IMG/VR virus record: IMGVR_UViG_3300032893_000205
Span: 1-33,983 of that record
Length of the DNA: 33,983 nucleotides
Origin: a virus
Strand: one strand, 5' to 3'
Positions 1 through 5,961 of this stretch are shown in pieces. A model generated the notes under the pieces. The model was not told the DNA's origin. It saw nothing but the letters and a program-made list of their open reading frames with translations, and did no database searches. Position numbers and translations under genes: made by a program. How positions within the stretch are numbered: the stretch's first letter is position 1; each line of letters opens with the position of its first letter.

Positions 1-332
1 GCAACCCAGAGGTATCGGCGCTGGTAAGTCTCGACGGCACCAATGTTCTGAACCTCGTGGCATCCCTTTAAGGCAGCGGAACCCATGGGCGATGAGAGGA
101 CGATGAATTCATCCGGCTTATCTACATTGCGAATGCACATCATCGCAATCTTGTCTTCAAATGAAACCGTGGCGCACAGGCCATGCTTTTTGAAGACGCC
201 AAGCGCTGGGATGAGAAAGTCCCCCAACTCGAAGTAGTAATAGCCTGCGAACTTGTTGTGCCCGGTCTTCGTCAGCTTAAAGCTGTGAAACTCTTCCCGA
301 GCTGTATTGAGTTTTTGATAGACGTTCATCAT
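1..332 (-). CDS. erf: ERF-family single-strand annealing recombinase (N-terminal part)
   Basis: This leftward gene is cut by the window start; about 110 N-terminal residues are present. They begin MMNVYQKLNTAREEFHS and continue through KTGHNKFAGYYYFELGDF and an ALKGCHEVQNIGAVETYQRR segment. This is the conserved core of the ERF superfamily (P22 Erf type), which anneals complementary single strands during phage recombination and genome circularisation. It is the last visible gene of the leftward operon. The first ATG overlaps the stop of the upstream mini-gene (TAATG); a second ATG at 329 has better spacing from an AAGGG ribosome site, so either may be used. I recognise the family from sequence pattern only; the C-terminal half is outside the window. 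Confidence 0.85.
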   Translation of the reverse strand, partial: MMNVYQKLNTAREEFHSFKLTKTGHNKFAGYYYFELGDFLIPALGVFKKHGLCATVSFEDKIAMMCIRNVDKPDEFIVLSSPMGSAALKGCHEVQNIGAVETYQRRYLWV

Positions 333-400
333 TAGCCCTTATACGTACCCGCGGCATCAACACCGTCGCCATCAGGATCACTGTCGTCTGGATAGATCAT
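332..400 (-). CDS. 22-residue acidic mini-protein, translationally coupled
   Basis: A very short leftward frame, rich in Asp and Gly (M-I-Y-P-D-D-S-D-P-D-G-D-G...). Its ATG overlaps the TGA of the 55-residue gene before it, and its TAA overlaps the first ATG of the ERF gene (TAATG). It may be a real micro-protein or simply a coupling frame that hands ribosomes from one gene to the next. The acidic composition gives no function. The tight start-stop overlaps on both sides are the only support. Confidence 0.4.
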   Translation of the reverse strand: MIYPDDSDPDGDGVDAAGTYKG

Positions 401-564
401 TTCTTCTCCGCTTCAATCGCAGCCTCAAGCACCTTACGAACCCATGCCGAGCCGCGCCAGGCACGGTGACATTCTTTGTGCAGTTCGGCTCGCATGCGCA
501 CTCCAAGTGTCTTGAACTTGTCGTTTGTGCGTGGCTTCTCTTTTGGGGATTGGTGCTGCTTCAT
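397..564 (-). CDS. Small ribbon-helix-helix-like protein (55 aa)
   Basis: This is a leftward 55-residue frame starting ATG at 564. After a Lys-rich N-terminus it has a short beta-like stretch (KFKTLGVRMRAELHKE) followed by two predicted helices, SAWVRKVLEAAIEAEKK being the second. That layout fits Arc/MetJ-type ribbon-helix-helix DNA-binding proteins, in which the beta strand reads DNA as a dimer. The TGA stop overlaps the next ATG (ATGA). It sits between the 112-residue protein and the ERF gene. The fold is inferred from pattern and length only; the true family could differ. Confidence 0.5.
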   Translation of the reverse strand: MKQHQSPKEKPRTNDKFKTLGVRMRAELHKECHRAWRGSAWVRKVLEAAIEAEKK

Positions 565-575
565 AACGTTAAAGA

Positions 576-914
576 TTAAACGTTGTTCTTTGTTCTTGCA
601 AGCGCTGTTACACGGTTTTTGTTTCGCTCTGCAAGCCGCCTCAAAACGTCCTCGCTCATCGGCCCGCGCAGCTCTGCTTTGAAGTCTTGCGGAGTCGCAT
701 TGCGCAATGCATCCGCCATCTGCGGGCTAATTTCATACCAATATGCTGGATTTGCGCCACTGCAGCCAAGAAGGTTGTGTGCTGGATTTGCGCCAATGCA
801 GCCAAGAAGGTTGTTGCTAGCATAAGATTGGCCGCGCGCAGTCGCTTGCTGATACTCAGCATTAGAGAGCGCCTTGATGTTGCCGAGGCTGCCGAGGCTG
901 TCGAAAGGTTCCAT
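576..914 (-). CDS. Hypothetical early protein with internal 12-residue duplication
   Basis: This leftward gene has 112 residues when started at the ATG at 914, chosen because CAGGAG lies just upstream; the longer frame from 947 has no good ribosome site. The N-terminal half contains two tandem copies of a NLLGC(I/S)GANPA motif, encoded by a 36-bp DNA duplication. The C-terminal half is charged and helical (ADALRNATPQDFKAELRG, then EDVLRRLAERNKNR). I do not recognise a family. The C-terminal style resembles small phage regulatory or accessory proteins encoded near recombination genes. Confidence 0.55.
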   Translation of the reverse strand: MEPFDSLGSLGNIKALSNAEYQQATARGQSYASNNLLGCIGANPAHNLLGCSGANPAYWYEISPQMADALRNATPQDFKAELRGPMSEDVLRRLAERNKNRVTALARTKNNV

Positions 915-1042
915 TCCAGCTCCTGTATGTGAGAGAGAAGACCGCATAGATAGATCGGCCCGACATCACAGCGAGATTGCATCTCGGTGAGTTCTTCTCG
1001 CGCGACATTGAGCTTCCATCGAATCCATGCGGCGCGAATCAA
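656..1042 (-). CDS. Small phage protein in a frame overlapping the 112-aa gene
   Basis: This is an open leftward frame whose likely start is TTG at 1042; that TTG overlaps the TGA of the upstream gene (TTGA) and follows a GGGAG ribosome site. The first 50 residues (LIRAAWIRWKLNVAREELTE, then CDVGPIYLCG) look like a real small phage protein with amphipathic helices. From base 914 downward the frame overlaps the 112-residue gene by about 259 bases, and there the composition looks like a shadow. No earlier stop is present. Either the N-terminal part is a real gene with an unselected tail, or the two frames truly overlap. Confidence 0.35.
   Translation of the reverse strand: MIRAAWIRWKLNVAREELTEMQSRCDVGPIYLCGLLSHIQELEWNLSTASAASATSRRSLMLSISKRLRAANLMLATTFLAALAQIQHTTFLAAVAQIQHIGMKLARRWRMHCAMRLRKTSKQSCAGR
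744..815. repeat. Tandem 36-bp duplication inside a leftward gene
   Basis: Bases 744-779 and 780-815 are nearly identical 36-bp units (tgctggatttgcgcca is the common start). The unit is a multiple of three, so it adds 12 residues to the encoded protein without shifting the frame. The few differences between units show the duplication is not brand new or is under mild divergence. Confidence 0.85.
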
Positions 1043-1284
1043 AGCCTGCTCCCATAAAGACAAAGCACGTAGGCTGCGGTCCCAGCAGCTGTGAATACTA
1101 GAGCCAGCAGAATGGGCACTAGCCATTCAGAGCGCTTGCGTGGCACTTTGAGTGCTGACGGTGGCTTTTGAACGATCTGAGCGCCTTCTGTGGCCCCTGC
1201 TTCGGCTTCTCCATCCATTGCCAGGTGGCGGGGGCTTTTGAAGCGAGCCTTTTGCTTTGAACGAAGGTCGGTGTAGGCGCTCAT
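1039..1284 (-). CDS. Small membrane-anchored protein (81 aa)
   Basis: This leftward gene encodes 81 residues from ATG at 1284, which overlaps the TGA of the gene before it (TGATG). The first 50 residues are charged and Ala/Glu-rich, with a basic patch (KVPRKRSEW) directly before one strong transmembrane segment (LVPILLALVFTAAGTAAYVL) near the C-terminus. The basic patch suggests a cytoplasmic N-terminus with a single C-terminal anchor. No family is recognised. Its stop overlaps the next start candidate. Confidence 0.6.
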   Translation of the reverse strand: MSAYTDLRSKQKARFKSPRHLAMDGEAEAGATEGAQIVQKPPSALKVPRKRSEWLVPILLALVFTAAGTAAYVLCLYGSRL

Positions 1285-1466
1285 CAAATCAGCTCTCCGT
1301 GTCCAGTTGCAGGCTCGTCGGTGAATTTGCGGCGCTCACGCAATGCATGTTGCCGGTTCAGCTGGTCTTGCACCTTCTCATCTTTCATTGGAAGCACAAG
1401 AGGATAGCTCTGCGGGGTTTCGAGGTATTCGAGCACCTGCTGGCGCACGATGTCTACTTGGCCCAT
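1284..1466 (-). CDS. Hypothetical early protein (60 aa)
   Basis: A leftward 60-residue frame starting ATG at 1466 behind GAGGGG, a good ribosome site, and overlapping the end of the preceding gene by 13 bases. The sequence is polar and probably helical (QVDIVRQQVLEYLETPQSY, then DQLNRQHALRERRKF). I see no catalytic or metal-binding motif. Its place among coupled small genes of the leftward operon supports that it is translated. Confidence 0.55.
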   Translation of the reverse strand: MGQVDIVRQQVLEYLETPQSYPLVLPMKDEKVQDQLNRQHALRERRKFTDEPATGHGELI

Positions 1467-1675
1467 TTTTCGCCCCTCATCTCTGCTTCATCGCGGAGTT
1501 CATTGTTAATCTCGTGCTCCCATCCGTATATAACACCAGCATGAAAGCAACCTGCATCGACTAGCTCGCCGTTGATGAATGCTTCTGTGACGTGAGACAG
1601 ACCCATTGCATCGATGTCAAAGCCGACAAGCACCTTTGCGGCGCCGAGTGGTTGGAGGCTTGTGTTAGTGCTCAT
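1454..1675 (-). CDS. Hypothetical early protein (73 aa)
   Basis: This leftward 73-residue frame starts at ATG 1675, overlapping the TGA of the preceding gene (ATGA). It contains GFDIDAMGLSHVTEAFINGE and a C-terminal acidic/basic helix ending EAEMRGEKWAK. No known domain is recognised. The coupling overlap on its upstream side and the 13-base overlap downstream are typical of compact phage operons. Confidence 0.55.
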   Translation of the reverse strand: MSTNTSLQPLGAAKVLVGFDIDAMGLSHVTEAFINGELVDAGCFHAGVIYGWEHEINNELRDEAEMRGEKWAK

Positions 1676-1932
1676 GCTGCACCCACGGTGGCCTTGGCAA
1701 TGGCGGCGCGCATTGCTTTAACCGCCGCCGAGTCTGCGGTACATCCCGCTTCTTTGCGGTCGGCAAGGTACGCGATGCATGCGGCCAGCAACTCCGGCGC
1801 CGAGGCGATCAGCGTCGCATTTTCCGCATAGCCGTCACCCAGGCGGGCGACGCAAAACGAGCCGGCAGACACGATAAGGCCATGTGCATCTCGGTGGGCT
1901 ACCCAAGGCCCCGGCGTGTGCTGCGCGCTCAT
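1672..1932 (-). CDS. Conserved phage protein with HTPGPW N-terminus (86 aa)
   Basis: An 86-residue leftward protein beginning MSAQHTPGPWVAHRDAHG and containing the segment ENATLIASAPELLAACIAYL. This HTPGPW ... LIAAAPELL pattern is a familiar small protein of many phages and prophages of proteobacteria whose function is unknown. The start at 1932 was chosen because it overlaps the upstream TGA (ATGA), lies behind GGGAGCG and matches the usual N-terminus; the longer frame adds an unrelated 51 residues. Confidence 0.75.
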   Translation of the reverse strand: MSAQHTPGPWVAHRDAHGLIVSAGSFCVARLGDGYAENATLIASAPELLAACIAYLADRKEAGCTADSAAVKAMRAAIAKATVGAA

Positions 1933-2168
1933 GCTGCGCTCCCGGTGGCTTTGGCAGCGTTGCGGTACATGCGTATGAGCTTGCGAAGTGTCCGGGATTT
2001 GCTGCTGGCATTGCACTTTTTCGCTTCGGGAAACTCCCCCGACAGACTTAGCACGCGTGCGTGGTTGTAAACGGTGTTCATCCAACGCTTCAGCTTACGT
2101 GTGTCTTGATGTTGCCCCAGCGGAATGCGACGAAAGGCCGCGATCATTGCATTGTAGTTGGTGCTCAT
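1929..2168 (-). CDS. First gene of the leftward operon, hypothetical (79 aa)
   Basis: A 79-residue basic leftward protein starting ATG at 2168 with AGAGGAAAG upstream. It is helical and rich in Arg, Lys and Asn (AAFRRIPLGQHQDTRKLKRW and later SKSRTLRKLIRMYRNAAKA), consistent with nucleic-acid binding, though no family is recognised. It is the promoter-proximal gene of the leftward operon and lies directly downstream of the repeat-containing control region at 2203-2262. Confidence 0.55.
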   Translation of the reverse strand: MSTNYNAMIAAFRRIPLGQHQDTRKLKRWMNTVYNHARVLSLSGEFPEAKKCNASSKSRTLRKLIRMYRNAAKATGSAA

Positions 2169-2202
2169 GTTGCTTTCCTCTGTATTGCGTTGGTATGTCT
2201 TC

Positions 2203-2280
2203 AATGTAGCACACCACGTAGCACAAAAAATAGGTGCAAACACCTAGAACATCCGTAGCACACTGCGCTATGATAACCTC
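2203..2280. promoter_or_regulatory. Divergent control region with three GTAGCACA repeats
   Basis: GTAGCACA occurs three times in direct orientation, at 2206-2213, 2218-2225 and 2255-2262. Copies 1 and 2 are 12 bp apart and cover a leftward extended -10 candidate (TGC-TACATT on the minus strand, hexamer 2208-2203). Copy 3 abuts a rightward -10 (TATGAT, 2269-2274). The rightward start of transcription would fall at or next to the ATG at 2281, so that mRNA may be leaderless. The layout suggests a repressor binding both promoters; the ribbon-helix-helix-like protein encoded at 2281 is the obvious candidate. Confidence 0.55.
2231..2246. repeat. Perfect inverted repeat TAGGTG-CAAA-CACCTA
   Basis: A perfect 6-bp inverted repeat with a four-base spacer lies midway between the divergent promoters and between GTAGCACA copies 2 and 3. 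It reads as a DNA operator, since it is upstream of both transcripts. A second regulator distinct from the one using GTAGCACA is possible. Confidence 0.6.
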
Positions 2281-2457
2281 ATGCGAATCAAACCACAAAC
2301 CAAATCCAGCTGCGTGCGCCTCTCGATATTCCACTGGGCAATGCTTCGCTCTCTGATGCAGAGGCTCGGGCGAGGCTGGCTAGAGAAGGCCATCGAGCGC
2401 GAGTATCAGAGGCAAGAGAAGCGGGCGCTAGAGGAAGAACAGGAGAAAGCCAAATGA
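2281..2457 (+). CDS. Ribbon-helix-helix-like DNA-binding protein, first rightward gene (58 aa)
   Basis: A 58-residue rightward protein: a short N-terminal strand candidate (KSSCVRLSIFHWAML) followed by a helix pair (RLGRGWLEKAIEREYQRQEK) and a highly charged tail. The order fits Arc-like ribbon-helix-helix repressors. No Shine-Dalgarno sequence is seen, and the ATG lies seven bases after a TATGAT -10 box, so translation may be leaderless. It is encoded divergently from the leftward operon next to a repeat-bearing operator, the position expected of a switch regulator. The fold is inferred from pattern; function is not proven. Confidence 0.5.
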   Translation: MRIKPQTKSSCVRLSIFHWAMLRSLMQRLGRGWLEKAIEREYQRQEKRALEEEQEKAK

Positions 2458-2738
2458 AGAGATACACCGCTTTTAATGACGGCCAATACCCGTCATATGC
2501 AGAAGATGACGATGGGGTTTGGGTCACCTATGAAGATGCCCAAGCTGCTATCAAGGCAGCAGTGCTTGCTGAGCGTGAACAGATTGCCCAGCTTTGCGAA
2601 AATTACTCAGTTCAAAACCATCTGCGTCGAAATGGCGATTTTCTTGGTGGAAGAACTTCGCTTGCACCATTTGACGCCTCTTGCATGGGTACGCATGCGG
2701 GCACAACCTTCGCTGAAGCCATCAGAGCAAGGAGCTAG
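2454..2738 (+). CDS. Conserved small phage protein (94 aa)
   Basis: The ATG overlaps the TGA of the preceding gene (ATGA). The protein opens MKRYTAFNDGQYPSYAEDDD and has VTYEDAQAAIKAAVLAERE, a pattern common in phage proteins of unknown function in which a short polar N-terminus precedes an amphipathic helix carrying AEREQ. The C-terminal GTHAGTTFAEAIRARS matches the usual ending of this type. No enzymatic motif is visible. Confidence 0.7.
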   Translation: MKRYTAFNDGQYPSYAEDDDGVWVTYEDAQAAIKAAVLAEREQIAQLCENYSVQNHLRRNGDFLGGRTSLAPFDASCMGTHAGTTFAEAIRARS

Positions 2739-2741
2739 TTC

Positions 2742-2945
2742 GTGACTTTGCATGAATTCTCAGCCGCCTATGTCGCAGCAGCCCAAGCCCCAGTCACTCA
2801 ACCCAAGCCAAGCTCGACCTATGAGCCCCATTGCCTAGAACGATGGTCGTGGAGCGTGAGCGCAATGGATGAGACGATTTCAGCAACTCAAGAAGAAGGC
2901 CAGAAATGGACCCTCAAGACTGCGAAAACATGCTTGCCCGAATGA
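2742..2945 (+). CDS. Hypothetical early protein, GTG start (67 aa)
   Basis: The frame starts at GTG 2742, supported by AAGGAG eight bases upstream. The 67 residues are polar with two tryptophans (LERWSWSVSAMDET) and no recognised motif. It overlaps the next gene by 40 bases. It lies in the run of small genes leading to the replication gene. Confidence 0.5.
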   Translation: MTLHEFSAAYVAAAQAPVTQPKPSSTYEPHCLERWSWSVSAMDETISATQEEGQKWTLKTAKTCLPE

Positions 2946-3106
2946 ACCGCTTCGCCCATATCCTCCGAACCATCGAAGCCAAACCTGGCCCAGCAAGCGG
3001 TGAAGACCTGGAGACGGTCAAGGCAATCCGTGAATCAGCCGATCAGATGATGCGAGAGATTCAGGCAGAGAAAGATGCAAGAGCTTTGATTGCGAGAGTG
3101 AAATGA
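2906..3106 (+). CDS. Hypothetical helical protein (66 aa)
   Basis: A 66-residue, highly charged and probably all-helical protein, with ARMNRFAHILRTIEAKPG and then EDLETVKAIRESADQMMREI suggesting a helical hairpin. AAGAAGGCC upstream can serve as ribosome site. It ends shortly before a promoter candidate for the replication gene. No family is recognised. Confidence 0.5.
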   Translation: MDPQDCENMLARMNRFAHILRTIEAKPGPASGEDLETVKAIRESADQMMREIQAEKDARALIARVK

Positions 3107-3131
3107 GCTTGACAGCTGCGCTCAGGATGCC

Positions 3132-3159
3132 TTGTAAACGATAGAGCTATGCTTATAAT
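3132..3159 (+). promoter_or_regulatory. Sigma70-type promoter for the replication gene
   Basis: TTGTAA (3132-3137, four of six matches) and a perfect TATAAT (3154-3159) are separated by 16 bases. The predicted start is near 3166, leaving a leader of about 20 bases before the ATG at 3189. An upstream TTGACA at 3109-3114 has no good -10 partner. Confidence 0.5.
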
Positions 3160-3188
3160 AAGCGCACTCTGCTTACGAAAGATTATAG

Positions 3189-4010
3189 ATGTACGCAAAG
3201 CTCTTCACGTCGATCTATCAGGGCACCCTTCGAGGAAACTCTCATGGCTTGCTGGTCTTCACAAATCTGCTGGCGCATGCCGACAAAGACGGCTTGGTGG
3301 ACATTCACCCGAAGGCCATTGCTGAAGAAGTGGGGCTTTCGATAGACGAAGTTAAGGCCTCTCTTCTAGTGCTTGAGTCACCAGATGATGAGTCAAGAAG
3401 TCCTGAAGAGCAAGGCCGACGCATCGTTCGGATGGATGAACACCGGGCGTGGGGATGGCGAGTTGTGAATTACGTCAAATACCGGGCAATCCGCAATGAG
3501 GAAGACCGACGCGAACAGAACCGAGCCTCTCAAGAGAGATGGAGGGAGAAAAATAAGCCGCCGTCAGCCACAGTAAGCCAAGCTAAGCCAAAGAAAGCCC
3601 ATACAGAGGAAGAGGCAGATGCAGAGGCATTAAAAGACATAGCACCTACGGTGCTTATCGGCGGAGCCGATGCCTACCGTGTCCCAGACTGCCCTTATCA
3701 AGACCTTCTAGACATCTATCACCAAGAGTGTCCAGCCATGAGCCGAGTGCTTGTTATGAGCTCGATGCGCCAGAAACATCTCATGGCTCGATGGCGTCAG
3801 GTATGCGCAGAGGACAAACTAGACAAATCTGCCGCGCTCGACTGGTTCAGGTGGTACTTCCAAACAGCGGGTAAATCGAAGTTCCTGACCGGCTGCGCTA
3901 GAGGGAATGGAGATAGGGCTTGGAAGGCAGATTTTGAATGGTTAGTTAACGGCGGAAACTTCGCCAAGGTGGTCGAAGGTCGCTACAGCAACGAAAGGTC
4001 AGCAGCATGA
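3189..4010 (+). CDS. Phage replication organiser protein (O/DnaT-like)
   Basis: 273 residues. The N-terminal 100 residues look like a winged-helix region (LLVFTNLLAHADKDGLVDIH, then IAEEVGLSIDEVKASL) ending in a VVNYVKYRAIRN segment. A charged linker follows. The C-terminal domain shows W(Q/R)xxFxxAGKSKFLTGCARG and AWKADFEWLVNGGNFAKVVEG, the typical ending of lambda-O/DnaT-like phage replication initiators that recruit the host helicase. The gene has its own promoter candidate. I see no internal iteron cluster, so the origin is not identified. Family assignment by pattern is fairly secure, the exact mechanism is not. Confidence 0.75.
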   Translation: MYAKLFTSIYQGTLRGNSHGLLVFTNLLAHADKDGLVDIHPKAIAEEVGLSIDEVKASLLVLESPDDESRSPEEQGRRIVRMDEHRAWGWRVVNYVKYRAIRNEEDRREQNRASQERWREKNKPPSATVSQAKPKKAHTEEEADAEALKDIAPTVLIGGADAYRVPDCPYQDLLDIYHQECPAMSRVLVMSSMRQKHLMARWRQVCAEDKLDKSAALDWFRWYFQTAGKSKFLTGCARGNGDRAWKADFEWLVNGGNFAKVVEGRYSNERSAA

Positions 4011-4210
4011 GTTTCGTCAAGACAAGAGAAGTTCGGACAGCTGAGGAGGCGATAAAGCCTGAACTGTATGTTTCGCCCTGCCAAATCTGCCGGAAGGTCA
4101 CAAAGAACGCAGTTCTATCAGATCATGGCGGAATGTGCTTCCCATGCTTTCAAGACTATTGCAATGGCGCAAAACAAAACCGAATCGGGCTGAATGCAGA
4201 CAAGCGGTGA
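4007..4210 (+). CDS. Small zinc-finger-like protein (67 aa)
   Basis: The ATG overlaps the stop of the replication gene. Two cysteine pairs (CQIC and CFPC), about 27 residues apart, could bind one zinc ion, with a basic, Asn-rich tail. Such small zinc-ribbon proteins are frequent beside phage replication genes; the target is unknown. It may act in the same complex or bind nucleic acid by itself. Confidence 0.6.
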   Translation: MSFVKTREVRTAEEAIKPELYVSPCQICRKVTKNAVLSDHGGMCFPCFQDYCNGAKQNRIGLNADKR

Positions 4211-4304
4211 GGCAGCTCACGCAGCAAAGCAAACCGACCCTGAAAAAGTAAGAGAAGCTCTCGCCAGAATGGCTCAGGTCAAAGCAGCGGTAAAAAAGAT
4301 GTAA
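4194..4304 (+). CDS. Candidate 36-residue helical peptide
   Basis: A short frame overlapping the end of the zinc-finger-like gene in another frame, from ATG 4194 to TAA at 4302. It encodes a Lys/Ala-rich helix (DPEKVREALARMAQVKAAVK). The ribosome site is weak. The amphipathic pattern and the intact frame up to the next promoter support it modestly. Confidence 0.4.
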   Translation: MQTSGEAAHAAKQTDPEKVREALARMAQVKAAVKKM

Positions 4305-4310
4305 CGCTTC

Positions 4311-4338
4311 TAGACTTTGCGCAAACGGTGTGTATACT
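4311..4338 (+). promoter_or_regulatory. Promoter directly before the Y RNA-like array
   Basis: TAGACT (4311-4316, four of six) and TATACT (4333-4338, five of six) are 16 bases apart. Transcription should begin near 4345-4348, which is exactly where the first conserved GTGGTGAAG flank begins. This fit between promoter and RNA 5' end supports a dedicated non-coding transcript that may continue into the Ro60 gene. Confidence 0.6.
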
Positions 4339-4347
4339 AAGTTCTGA

Positions 4348-4402
4348 GTGGTGAAGACATGGCGTTCATCTGCAAAATGTTCCCGCCTTGTTGCTTGTTC
4401 CC
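4348..4402 (+). ncRNA. Y RNA-like hairpin, module 1
   Basis: Conserved flank GTGGTGAAG (4348-4356) is followed by a stem of 4357-4363 (ACATGGC) with 4385-4391 (GCCTTGT). Six of seven positions pair; the fourth is U.U. The 21-base loop begins GTTCATC, as in module 2. Five bases then lead to GTTCCC (4397-4402). An outer helix is possible: G4350-C4402 and G4351-C4401, U4352 bulged, then G4353-C4400 and two A-U pairs. A terminal stem with one bulged pyrimidine recalls the Ro60-binding stem of known Y RNAs. That equivalence is inference; the repeat and pairing are seen in the sequence. Confidence 0.7.
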
Positions 4403-4415
4403 TCAAAAGTTTCGC

Positions 4416-4472
4416 GTGGTGAAGTTGTCCGGTTCATCTTTGGTATTTGACTCCCGGTCAACGTTTGTTCCC
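4416..4472 (+). ncRNA. Y RNA-like hairpin, module 2
   Basis: Same architecture as module 1, starting 68 bases further on. Flank GTGGTGAAG (4416-4424) is identical. The stem is 4425-4431 (TTGTCCG) with 4455-4461 (CGGTCAA); again the fourth position is U.U. The stem sequence differs at most positions from module 1 yet still pairs, which is compensatory covariation within the window. The loop starts with the same GTTCATCT. A five-base spacer precedes GTTCCC (4467-4472). The same outer helix with one bulged U can form. Confidence 0.7.
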
Positions 4473-4484
4473 GCTATAAGTTTG

Positions 4485-4605
<121 letters not shown>

Positions 4606-4650
4606 CAACATTTCTAGCGGCCCGCGCATTTATCCAATCCTGGAGAATTC

Positions 4651-5961
4651 ATGCGTACTAATACGGCCATCAAATACCCTGTCCCCAAGACTGCCGAAGG
4701 CGCGCCCGCTGCGCGCATCGATGCAGAACAGCAATTGCGACGCTCAGTCGCAGCGTGCATGCTGTGGGAGGACAACTTCTATGAATCCGGCACAACCATT
4801 GCTGATCGGATCAAAGAGCTGGTGCCAAAGTGCCGCCCTTCGTTCGTTGCTGCATGTGCTTATGAAGCGCGAACGGCCATGAAGCTGCGCCATGCTCCTT
4901 TGCTGCTGGTGCGTGAAATGGCACGGTATCCAGAGCATCGATTGCTGGTTTCCAAGCTCTTGCCGAGCATCATCCAGCGTGCAGACGAATTAACGGAGTT
5001 CGTCTCGATTTACTGGAAAGACAAGCGCCAACCATTGTCAAAGCAAGTCAAGACAGGCTTGGCGGCAGCATTCAAGCAATTCGACGAATACGCGCTGGCG
5101 AAGTACAACCGCGACGGAGCCGTAAAGCTTCGTGATGTACTGTTTCTATGTCACGCGAAGCCCGAAGACGACGCCCAGGCCGCGCTGTGGAAAAAGCTCG
5201 TGGATGGCAAACTGGAAACGCCGGATACGTGGGAAGTTGCCTTATCTGGCGGGGCAGACAAGAAAGAAACCTTCCTTCGTCTGATGGCTGAAAAGCAACT
5301 CGGAGCGCTGGCATTCCTTCGCAACATGCGAAACATGAAAGAGGCGGGGATTGAAGCTCAGCAGGTTGCTGAATATGCCGCATCGGTGAAGATTGATCGC
5401 GTGCTGCCATTTCGTTTTATCGCAGCTGCACGAGTTGTTCCGCAATGGGAGCATGTTATTGAGCCGATGATGCTTCGTGCCTGCGAAGGGCGCCAAAAGT
5501 TCACGGGAAAGACGGTGGTTTTGCTGGACGTATCGGGATCAATGGATTCTCCGATATCAGCAAAGTCTGACCTTCAACGCATCGACGCTGCATGTGGTGT
5601 TGCTATCCTTCTCCGTGAACTTTGTGGAGATGTGGATGTAATCACATTCTCTGAGCTAGTCGTGCAGGTTCCATCGCGGCGAGGGTTTGCGCTGCGAGAT
5701 GCGATCGTTACGAGCCAGCCACACCGAGGAACCTATCTCGGAAACGCGGTGGCGACAATCAACGCAAAGATTCCGCATGATCGGCTAATCGTTCTTACTG
5801 ATGAGCAAAGCGCAGACCGCGTGCCCTTCCCCATCGGTAAAGGCTATGTCATCAACGTGGCGAATGCAAAGAACGGCGTCGGATATGGTGCCTGGCAGCA
5901 CATTGATGGCTGGTCTGAATCCGTGATTGACTACATTCAGGCATGCGAAAACGCCCAATGA
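4651..5961 (+). CDS. rsr: Ro60 homologue (TROVE plus von Willebrand A domain)
   Basis: 436 residues, start ATG 4651 behind GGAGA. The N-terminal two thirds is the helical TROVE/HEAT-like ring (LRRSVAACMLWEDNFYESG, then FVAACAYEARTAMKLRHAPL). The C-terminal third is a von Willebrand A domain with an intact metal-binding site: D293-x-S295-x-S297 (LLDVSGSMD), T361 and D384 (VLTDE). Ro60 proteins bind Y RNAs on the outer face and ends of misfolded RNAs in the ring; in Deinococcus the complex directs PNPase. The protein is shorter than typical Ro60 (about 520-540 residues). The adjoining Y RNA-like array strongly supports the assignment. Role in phage growth is unknown. Confidence 0.92.
   Translation: MRTNTAIKYPVPKTAEGAPAARIDAEQQLRRSVAACMLWEDNFYESGTTIADRIKELVPKCRPSFVAACAYEARTAMKLRHAPLLLVREMARYPEHRLLVSKLLPSIIQRADELTEFVSIYWKDKRQPLSKQVKTGLAAAFKQFDEYALAKYNRDGAVKLRDVLFLCHAKPEDDAQAALWKKLVDGKLETPDTWEVALSGGADKKETFLRLMAEKQLGALAFLRNMRNMKEAGIEAQQVAEYAASVKIDRVLPFRFIAAARVVPQWEHVIEPMMLRACEGRQKFTGKTVVLLDVSGSMDSPISAKSDLQRIDAACGVAILLRELCGDVDVITFSELVVQVPSRRGFALRDAIVTSQPHRGTYLGNAVATINAKIPHDRLIVLTDEQSADRVPFPIGKGYVINVANAKNGVGYGAWQHIDGWSESVIDYIQACENAQ

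Noticed and set aside
3109-3137. A promoter using TTGACA at 3109
   Set aside because: At the right distance only TTGTAA is present as -10, which is poor; the TTGTAA/TATAAT pair just downstream is better.
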